In this document: positions 33,743 through 38,860 of the stretch, one piece after another
Numbering within the stretch: the stretch's first letter is position 1
Layout: each line of letters begins with the position of its first letter
Position numbers and translations under genes: made by a program
Assembly: GCA_025357055.1 (NCBI GenBank)
Contig: JANXPZ010000019.1
Location: forward strand, 1 to 38,860
Reading direction: 5' to 3'
Source: Candidatus Eiseniibacteriota bacterium
GTDB taxonomy: Bacteria; Eisenbacteria; RBG-16-71-46
Length of the DNA: 38,860 bases
Notes under the pieces: model-generated
What the model saw: the letters and a program-made list of their open reading frames with translations, nothing else
What the model was told of the DNA's origin: nothing
Database searches by the model: none

Positions 33743-34137
33743 CGGAACGCTGCGACGTCCTGGTGGTGGACGACGAGCCGGTCGTGTCGGACGCGATCCG
33801 GCTGGTCATCGGCCACGCGGGCTTCGAGGTCACGGCGGTCCCCGACGCGGAGACCGCGCTCGCGCATCCGGCGCTGGACGGCTGCCGGCTCGTCATCTGC
33901 GACCTGATGCTTCCCGGGCTCTCCGGGTTCGACGCGCTGCAGTCGATGCGCCTGCGCCGTCCGGAGCTGCCCATCGTGATGACCACCGGGTACGCCACGC
34001 CCGAGCAGGAGGAGCACGTCCTCGCCGCGGGTGCCACGGCGTTCCTGCCCAAACCTTTCGACGATTCGGAGCTGTTGACCCTGGTGCGGCGCGTGCTTTC
34101 CCGGGCGTCGGCCGCCGGTGAGGAACGGAAACCATGA
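33739..34137 (+). CDS. Single-domain response regulator (receiver only)
   Basis: A 132-residue CheY-like protein. It has the acidic pair in VLVVDDEP, the phospho-acceptor Asp in LVICDLMLPGLSG, the Thr in IVMTTGYATP and Lys in FLPKPFDDSEL. No DNA-binding or enzymatic output is attached. It overlaps both neighbours by four bases, so kinase and regulators are produced together. It probably receives phosphate from the haem kinase and acts by binding a partner protein, possibly as a phosphate relay or sink. Confidence 0.92.
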   Translation: MTERCDVLVVDDEPVVSDAIRLVIGHAGFEVTAVPDAETALAHPALDGCRLVICDLMLPGLSGFDALQSMRLRRPELPIVMTTGYATPEQEEHVLAAGATAFLPKPFDDSELLTLVRRVLSRASAAGEERKP

Positions 34138-35282
34138 CTGCTCTGCTGATGATCCTGCTGGTCGTCTTCTTCGTCATCGCCGACCTGATCGTGCGCACGG
34201 CCTCGAAGCGAATGGCCGCGGCGCGCGAGCAGCGTGAGCGCGAGGCCGTCCTGACCAGCGCGCTCCAGCTCTCGTTCGCCGACGAGGCGAAGAGCCTGAA
34301 GCGCGCGGAGCTGCCGGGCGCGCGTGCGCGCATCCTCGCCGTGGACGACGAACCCGTCGTGCTCGACAGCTTCCGCAAGATCCTGGTGCTCGCCGGCTTC
34401 AGCGTGGACACCGTGGAGAGCGGCCCCGAGGCTCTCACCCTGCTGCGCGCGCATCCGTATGACTTCCTGTTCACCGATCTCAAGATGCCCGTGATGGACG
34501 GCGTGGAGGTCGTGAAGGCGGCGCGGCACCTGCGGCCCGATCTCGACGTCGTGGTGATCACCGGCTATGGCACCATCGAGACCGCGGTCGAGACCATGCA
34601 GTTCGGCGCCGTGGACTACGTGCAGAAGCCGTTCACCGAGGAGGAGCTGGTCACGCTGGCGAAGCGCCTGCTCATCAAGCGCGAGGCGCGGCTCGAGGCC
34701 CAGCTGCGGCCGGCGGTGCGCGTGGTCGCCCCGGCGCGGGCCGAGAGCGTGGCCGCGGGCGAGTACTGCGTGCCGGGCGGGGCATTCGTCTCGCCGGGGC
34801 ACGCCTGGGCGCGGATCGACCCGGCCGGCCAGGTCTGGACGGGGCTCGACGACTTCGCGCGCAAGGCGTTGAGATCCGTGGAGCGCGTCGAACTTCCGGC
34901 GGTGGGCACGCGGGTGCGGCGGGGCGAGCCGCTCTTCACCGTGCGCCGGGGGGGCGAGGCTGTGCGCATCCTGGCGCCGCTGGCTGGTGAGGTCACCCAG
35001 GTGAACGAGGAGCTGAAGCACGCGCCGCGGCTGGTCATCGAAAGCCCCTACGACCGCGGTTGGGCCTGCCTGCTGCGGCCGGCCGACCTCGCCGCGGACT
35101 TGGCGGGCCTGCGGATCGGCAAGCCGGTCGTGGCCTGGTACCAGGACGAGGTCACGCGCCTGCGCAAGGAGCTGGAGGCCTCGGGTCTGCCGGAGTGGGC
35201 GTGGGCCGACCTCGAGAGGCGCTTCTTCGGTTCCGGCGTGGCGGTGAATGCGCCAGTGACCGGGACGGTGGACGCGGGGTGA
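34134..35282 (+). CDS. Membrane-anchored receiver fused to a GcvH-like domain
   Basis: A 382-residue protein of three parts. Residues 1-21 are a membrane helix (LLMILLVVFFVIADLIV). Residues ~62-190 are a receiver with DDEP, the acceptor Asp in FTDLKMPVMDG, TGYGTIE and the Lys of VQKPF. Residues ~215-340 resemble glycine-cleavage H protein (FVSPGHAWARIDPAGQVWTG, VELPAVGTRVRRGEPLFTV, LAPLAGEVTQVNEELKHAP, YDRGWACLL). In true H proteins a lipoyl-lysine occurs in ESVKAVSDL; the aligned segment here is RRGGEAVRI, with Glu (or Gly) in place of the Lys, so lipoylation is unlikely. No DNA-binding domain is present. It is last in the six-gene operon and probably acts at the membrane. Confidence 0.88.
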   Translation: MTALLMILLVVFFVIADLIVRTASKRMAAAREQREREAVLTSALQLSFADEAKSLKRAELPGARARILAVDDEPVVLDSFRKILVLAGFSVDTVESGPEALTLLRAHPYDFLFTDLKMPVMDGVEVVKAARHLRPDLDVVVITGYGTIETAVETMQFGAVDYVQKPFTEEELVTLAKRLLIKREARLEAQLRPAVRVVAPARAESVAAGEYCVPGGAFVSPGHAWARIDPAGQVWTGLDDFARKALRSVERVELPAVGTRVRRGEPLFTVRRGGEAVRILAPLAGEVTQVNEELKHAPRLVIESPYDRGWACLLRPADLAADLAGLRIGKPVVAWYQDEVTRLRKELEASGLPEWAWADLERRFFGSGVAVNAPVTGTVDAG

Positions 35283-35289
35283 CTCCGCC

Positions 35290-35319
35290 GGGCGGCCCGT
35301 CGCTCCGGGTCCGTCGCCC
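35290..35319 (+). terminator. Hairpin after the redox-signalling operon
   Basis: Outer stem GGGCG/CGCCC and inner stem GCCCG/CGGGT (ending in a G-T pair) around TCGCTC, beginning eight bases after the last stop codon. It is followed by GATCA rather than a T-tract, so it may stall polymerase weakly or protect the mRNA end. Confidence 0.35.
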
Positions 35320-35410
35320 GATCAGGTCGAGGGCTCCGGCGGCGCGGCGATCCGCCTGCACACCGCACACCCGTCTGCGATCCAGCGGGTGGGTGATGCG
35401 CCCGAAATAC

Positions 35411-35625
35411 TCGACGCCGATCGCTCGTCGCTCGGGGACTCTCGGTTATGCCCGTGTCCCGGGGTGGCGCTCGACCGGCGTCGTTCGCAGTGTTGGCCGT
35501 GGGACTCGCAAAGGAGCCCGTTCCCGGCCTGGCCCCACTCTATGCGTGGGGTGGGTTCACGTCGCGACCTTGCTGCGTCGTGGCGTCATTCACAATGTTT
35601 GTCCCGGGGCCTCATCCGTCAAGGG
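35411..35625 (+). repeat. Interspersed repeat, copy B (downstream of the operon)
   Basis: A 215-base element in the 459-base gap between the operon and the next gene, in direct orientation with copy A at 28707-28922. The same inverted repeats are present: CGACGCCG with CGGCGTCG, GGGGAC with GTCCC, CCCCAC with GTGGGG. An AT-richer AATACT just before it is placed like TAAAT before copy A, but promoter activity is not established. Bases 35320-35410 and 35626-35741 show nothing else. Several short ORFs cross it, but their frames are not kept in copy A. Confidence 0.8.
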
Positions 35626-35741
35626 GGAATCTAGCGGCACTCCGGCTTCCCGGCATCGGCGGACGGCCGGCGCGTTGCATCCTGCACGATTCGCGAGTGG
35701 ATGAGTGCGGTGACAGGGCGGACGAAGGAGCGGGACTTGCG

Positions 35742-36602
35742 ATGAAGGGCCGGCACGGCAGGTTCCGGTTCCACGGCCTCGTGGTGGCGGCCGCACCGTG
35801 CATTGGCGCGATGCTGGCCGCGGCGGTACTGCTCTGCTCGACCGTCACGCCGGCGATGACGGCGCCGGCGGCGCAGGTGCCCGACCCGCACGCGGTTCAG
35901 CCGGAGCGTCCGACGCTGGCCACCCATGCGCACACGGTCGCTCCCGGCTGGGTCGAGCTCGAAGCCGGGATCGAGCGCGACCGCCTGTCCGACGGCGGGC
36001 GGATCGAGAGCGCGGTCACGACCGCCAAGATCGGGCTCACGACGCACACTCAACTCGGCCTCACGGCCAACGCGCTGCGCGAACTGGCGCGCGACTCGCG
36101 CACCTCGGGTGTTGGTGACCTCGGGCTGGCACTCAAGTGGCGGCTGCTCGACCATGGGCCGCTGATCGGCGACTTCGCCCTGCTTCCCGGCCTCAAGCTG
36201 CCCACCGGGTCGCGGAGCCGCGGGACCGGGACCGGCACGACCGACGCGTCCCTGGTCCTGATCTCCAGCCACGCCTTCGGGCCGCTGTCGCTGGACGTGA
36301 ACGTCGGCGGGACGGTGCGGAGCGGGGATGGCGCAGCGGCGCCGAAACGCGCGGTGCTCTGGACTGCCGCGCTCGGTCTGCCGCTGGCGGGGACGCTCGG
36401 CTGGGCCGCCGAGTTGTATGGTCTTCCGGGCACCGCCGGTCCGAGCGGCGCGGCGCCACTGCTCGCCGCGCTCCTCGGTCCCACGTGGACGCCGCGTCCC
36501 TGGCTGGAGTTGGATGCCGGCGCGATCGTCCCGGTCTCCGGTCCCCAGCCCCATGCGCTCTATGCGGGGCTGGTGTGGAACACGAGGAAGTTCTGGCATT
36601 GA
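35742..36602 (+). CDS. Exported beta-barrel-like (transporter/MetA-degradation-like) protein
   Basis: A 286-residue exported protein. Its signal peptide (GAMLAAAVLLCSTVTPAMTAPAA) is followed by a barrel-like chain with LATHAHTVAPGWVELEAGIERD, GLTTHTQLGLTANALRELARD, SGVGDLGLALKWRLLDHGPLIGDFALLPGLKLPTG, AELYGLPG and the C-terminal LELDAGAIVPVSG. The GVGDLGLALKWR...ALLPGLKLPTG pattern is that of the phenol-degradation (MetA-pathway) outer-membrane family. Function is unknown. The ATG at 35742 was chosen for the signal peptide; GAAGGAG lies upstream at a longer than usual distance. DUF1003 follows 27 bases later. Confidence 0.6.
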   Translation: MKGRHGRFRFHGLVVAAAPCIGAMLAAAVLLCSTVTPAMTAPAAQVPDPHAVQPERPTLATHAHTVAPGWVELEAGIERDRLSDGGRIESAVTTAKIGLTTHTQLGLTANALRELARDSRTSGVGDLGLALKWRLLDHGPLIGDFALLPGLKLPTGSRSRGTGTGTTDASLVLISSHAFGPLSLDVNVGGTVRSGDGAAAPKRAVLWTAALGLPLAGTLGWAAELYGLPGTAGPSGAAPLLAALLGPTWTPRPWLELDAGAIVPVSGPQPHALYAGLVWNTRKFWH

Positions 36603-36629
36603 TCGTCCACCTCACGATGGGAGGGATCC

Positions 36630-37094
36630 ATGGATTCGAGACTGCGCTCGCCGTCACTCGAGGAACTCAAGGCGCTCCGCCGGCCCGTGCAGAACGTCAA
36701 CCTGGTCCATGCGGAGAGGCTGGGAGCCGTGGATCGGCTCGCGATCTGGATCACCGATCGCGTCGGCTCGATGGGCTTCTTCATGGTCATCTTCATCTGG
36801 ACCGCGGCGTGGCTGGGCTGGAACGCCCTCGCGCCGAGACCGCTGCGTTTCGATCCGTTCCCGGCCTTCGTCCTGTGGCTGTTCATCTCCAATATGATCC
36901 AGATCTTCCTGATGCCCCTGATCATGGTGGGCCAGAACCTCCAGAGCCGTCATTCCGAGGCACGAGCCGAGTCGGATTACGAGGTGAACGTCAAGGCCGA
37001 GCGGGAGATCGAAGCCATCCTGCTTCACCTGGAGACGCAGGCGGACAGCATCGAGAGGATCCTCAAGGCCATGTCGAGCGAGAAGCGACCGTAG
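36630..37094 (+). CDS. DUF1003 inner-membrane protein
   Basis: A 154-residue protein of the DUF1003 family. It has the cytoplasmic start, ERLGAVDRLAIWITDRVGSMGFFMVIFIWTAAWLGWN (first helix) and FPAFVLWLFISNMIQIFLMPLIMVGQNLQS (second helix), then a soluble helix with REIEAILLHLETQADSIERIL. Family members have two membrane helices near the middle and no known biochemical role. GGGAGGG precedes the ATG. Confidence 0.85.
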   Translation: MDSRLRSPSLEELKALRRPVQNVNLVHAERLGAVDRLAIWITDRVGSMGFFMVIFIWTAAWLGWNALAPRPLRFDPFPAFVLWLFISNMIQIFLMPLIMVGQNLQSRHSEARAESDYEVNVKAEREIEAILLHLETQADSIERILKAMSSEKRP

Positions 37095-37197
37095 CCCGTA
37101 CGGCTTCCTCCCGATGCGTGCTCCGGCGCTCCGCTCACCCGGGAGCGATGCAGGCTCGTGCCCGCGGCCCCGGTCTCGCTTCAGGCGAAGGGCTCTG

Positions 37198-37203
37198 ATA
37201 CGA
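37198..37203 (+). promoter_or_regulatory. -10-like element before the eight-repeat protein
   Basis: TACGAT in the stretch TGATACGATCGAATCG, an A/T-rich spot in GC-rich DNA. A TTCAGG sits about 17 bases upstream as a weak -35. Confidence 0.35.
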
Positions 37204-37239
37204 TCGAATCGTCGGCGATGAACCTGATTCCCATGGGGA

Positions 37240-38844
37240 ATGGAGCGCAGAATGTCGGTGGCCTTCCCGGATGCGCCAGGTCATTGCAGCATGGTGGCCG
37301 GTCGGCCCCGGGAGTCCGCCGGAAGCCGGCTCGACATTCTGCGCTCCACCACCCGGGGCGTGAGGCGCCTCCTCCGGCCTCGCGTGCGGCCGCTGCGCGA
37401 TGAATGGCGCGCTCCGTTCCACGGCCGGAGATCGGCGCTCCCGGTCGGCGCATGGTTGCTGCTTGTTGCGACCTTCTGCCCGGCTGCCGGGTCCGCCGCC
37501 CCCGTCCCGAACCTGCCGATCTGCACGACTCCGCTGAGCCAGGATCTGCCACAGATCATTCCCGATGGATCGGGTGGGGTGATCATCACCTGGCAGACGA
37601 CGACCACCAGCGGCGTGAAGGGGATCTTCGCGCAGCGCATCGATCGCGAGGACCACGCCGCGTGGGGTGAGAACGGTGTCGCTGTCTGCCCGCTCCCCGC
37701 GGACCAGCAACGACCGATGCTCGTCCCGGATTCCTCCGGCGGGGCCATCGTCGTGTGGCAGGACTACCGGTCCGGGAACGACTGGGATGTCTTCGCCCAG
37801 AGGATCGATCGATCCGGCACCCTGCGCTGGCCCCGGGCAGGCGTGCCGATCTCCAGCGCCGCGAGCGACCAACTCGGGCCCGAGGTCGCGTCGGATGGAC
37901 ACGGCGGCGCCCTGGTCGCGTGGCGGGATCTTCGCGAAGATCCCAGTTCGGACCTCTACGCTCAGGCCATCGACGGCACCGGCCAGGTGCGATGGTCGAC
38001 CAGCGGGATCCCGATCTCTGCCGGTCCAGGGGCGCAGCTGGTGTCCCAGGTCGTCATGAGCGGGGCAGGCGGCGTCTTCGTCTGGAGAGACTCGCTCGGT
38101 GACGGGGCGTACGCCCGCATCCACGCGCAGCGCGTCGATGCGATGGGGAATCCCCTGTGGGGCCCGGGCGGGCTCCTTCTCGACGATGGCGCCGCGCCCG
38201 ATGCTCACCCGGTGTCCGTCGCCGACGGCCGCGGTGGGCTCGTGGTCGCGTGGGAATCCGGGCCCATCCACGCGCAGCGGCTGGACGTGTCCGGACGCCG
38301 CCTGTGGGGGGACGACGGGATCGTGCTCTCGACCGCAGACGGTTCGGCGCCTTCGGTCCTATCGGACGGTGACGGCGGCGTGACCGTCGCCTGGCAGACG
38401 CGGTCGTTCGACGACGAGGCGTCGGACATCCGGGCGCAGTCGGTGCGGGCCTCCGGAACCCCGCGATGGGGCCCTGACGGGATCGCGGTGTGCGAGGCTT
38501 CGGGAGCGCAGACGGAGGTCGTGGCAGCCCAGGCCGCGGCCGGTGGTGCGATTGTGATGTGGCGTGACGCGCGCAGCGACCCGTTCGGCGACCTCTGTGC
38601 GCAGCGGGTCGACAGCTCCGGGACCGCGCTCTGGAAGGCGGATGGCATCGTGGTCAGCGACGCTCCGGGGTTCCAGAGCGCCCTCACGATCTGTTCCGAT
38701 GGCCTCGGTGGAGCCGTCGCAGCGTGGACGGACGGCCGCGCCGGACGGCACATCTACGCCCAGCGGGTGAGCCCCCAGGGGAGGCCGGTCGGCCATGAGG
38801 GCACGCGCCCGGCGAAGCCGCCAGATCACCGCGGTTTGCGGTGA
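37240..38844 (+). CDS. Exported eight-repeat (beta-propeller-like) protein
   Basis: A 534-residue frame from the ATG at 37240. A signal segment (PVGAWLLLVATFCPAAGSAAP) starts about 65 residues in, so the true start may be a later GTG (near 37384, VRPLRDEW) or the N-terminus may be long and arginine-rich. The mature part consists of eight repeats of about 48-55 residues on the pattern (D)GxGG.xVAW.D.R......(D)IxAQRVD..G...W...Gi.v, such as PDSSGGAIVVWQDYRSGNDW and AQRIDRSGTLRW. The repeat number and Trp spacing suggest a propeller or beta-solenoid. Such proteins are common in Eisenbacteria-like genomes, often with a FlgD-like sorting tail; none is visible here. Extracellular or envelope location is likely; function unknown. 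Confidence 0.7.
   Translation: MERRMSVAFPDAPGHCSMVAGRPRESAGSRLDILRSTTRGVRRLLRPRVRPLRDEWRAPFHGRRSALPVGAWLLLVATFCPAAGSAAPVPNLPICTTPLSQDLPQIIPDGSGGVIITWQTTTTSGVKGIFAQRIDREDHAAWGENGVAVCPLPADQQRPMLVPDSSGGAIVVWQDYRSGNDWDVFAQRIDRSGTLRWPRAGVPISSAASDQLGPEVASDGHGGALVAWRDLREDPSSDLYAQAIDGTGQVRWSTSGIPISAGPGAQLVSQVVMSGAGGVFVWRDSLGDGAYARIHAQRVDAMGNPLWGPGGLLLDDGAAPDAHPVSVADGRGGLVVAWESGPIHAQRLDVSGRRLWGDDGIVLSTADGSAPSVLSDGDGGVTVAWQTRSFDDEASDIRAQSVRASGTPRWGPDGIAVCEASGAQTEVVAAQAAAGGAIVMWRDARSDPFGDLCAQRVDSSGTALWKADGIVVSDAPGFQSALTICSDGLGGAVAAWTDGRAGRHIYAQRVSPQGRPVGHEGTRPAKPPDHRGLR
37241..37348 (+). repeat. Perfect 17-base inverted repeat at 37241-37257 and 37332-37348
   Basis: TGGAGCGCAGAATGTCG at 37241-37257 is repeated exactly in reverse complement at 37332-37348, with 74 bases between the arms. 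The left arm begins inside the ATG at 37240 and the right lies before the signal peptide, within the first 110 bases of the frame. A palindrome of this length is unlikely by chance. Confidence 0.7.
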
Positions 38845-38849
38845 CCTGG
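38821..38849 (+). terminator. Strong hairpin spanning the last stop codon
   Basis: TCACCGC and GCGGTGA pair perfectly around GGTTT (38826-38844) and are extended by CCAG/CTGG beyond one mismatch. The TGA of the eight-repeat gene is part of the stem. No T-tract is seen before the window ends. Confidence 0.4.
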
Positions 38850-38860
38850 CGCGGGGGGGG

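Noticed and set aside
34134-35282. Calling the last operon gene a glycine-cleavage H protein
   Set aside because: It has a membrane helix and a receiver in front, lacks the lipoyl lysine, and no gcvT or gcvP is near.
1-38860. CRISPR array, tRNA, rRNA, transposase or integrase genes
   Set aside because: No short regularly spaced repeats, no tRNA-like clover, no rRNA consensus and no recombinase motifs were seen on either strand.

Overview
The window is high-GC DNA from a diderm (Gram-negative-type) bacterium. Evidence for an outer membrane is an alginate-export-type barrel, a TonB-dependent receptor, two smaller barrel-like proteins and a periplasmic multihaem cytochrome. No rRNA or tRNA is visible, so the phylum is inference. 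The GC-rich composition, the exported protein built of eight DGxGG..VAW..AQR repeats, and the mix of respiratory, two-component and CheW-type genes fit an uncultivated lineage such as Candidatus Eisenbacteria or a relative in the FCB or deltaproteobacterial sphere. Thirty-four protein genes are supported, many with 4-nt stop/start overlaps (ATGA, GTGA, TTGA).

Layout. 0.1-3.2 kb: an LctP-family permease, convergent with an AlgE-like porin. 3.4-6.4 kb: tryptophanase overlapping a UPF0173 metal-dependent hydrolase, then a small barrel protein. 6.4-9.2 kb: CPBP protease, molybdopterin synthase (moaD, moaE), and a CheW protein whose domain is split by a zinc-binding CZB insert. 9.35-11.5 kb: queG and a DUF6600 protein. 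11.9-16.6 kb: a three-gene overlapping operon of TonB receptor, YfiR-like periplasmic protein and CHASE8-type hybrid histidine kinase. 16.6-22.9 kb: ETF-quinone oxidoreductase, thioredoxin reductase, LysE-type exporter, exported gluzincin peptidase and a methyltransferase. 23.1-27.4 kb: a complete MacB/LolCDE-like export module (membrane-fusion protein, ATPase, two permeases). 27.7-28.6 kb: a 7Fe ferredoxin behind a structured leader, and an HD-domain hydrolase.

29.0-35.3 kb is the most striking part. Six genes are joined by 4-nt overlaps: a hexahaem cytochrome (two c7 triheme units), a four-cluster ferredoxin subunit, an NrfD/HybB quinone-interacting membrane subunit, a sensor kinase, a lone receiver, and a membrane-anchored receiver fused to a GcvH-like domain. 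The kinase has two c-type haem motifs in its periplasmic domain and a cysteine-rich insert inside its ATPase domain. The GcvH-like domain has lost the lipoylation lysine. No catalytic molybdopterin or hydrogenase subunit is present. I infer an electron-transfer module with its own redox-sensing signalling chain. The locus sits between two direct, diverged (~80% identical) ~215-nt non-coding repeats at 28.7 and 35.4 kb that share conserved inverted repeats.

35.7-38.9 kb: a small exported barrel-like protein, a DUF1003 membrane protein and the eight-repeat exported protein. Sigma70-like promoters of the form TTGnnn-N17/18-TAnnnT recur, and several genes appear to be transcribed leaderless or nearly so.
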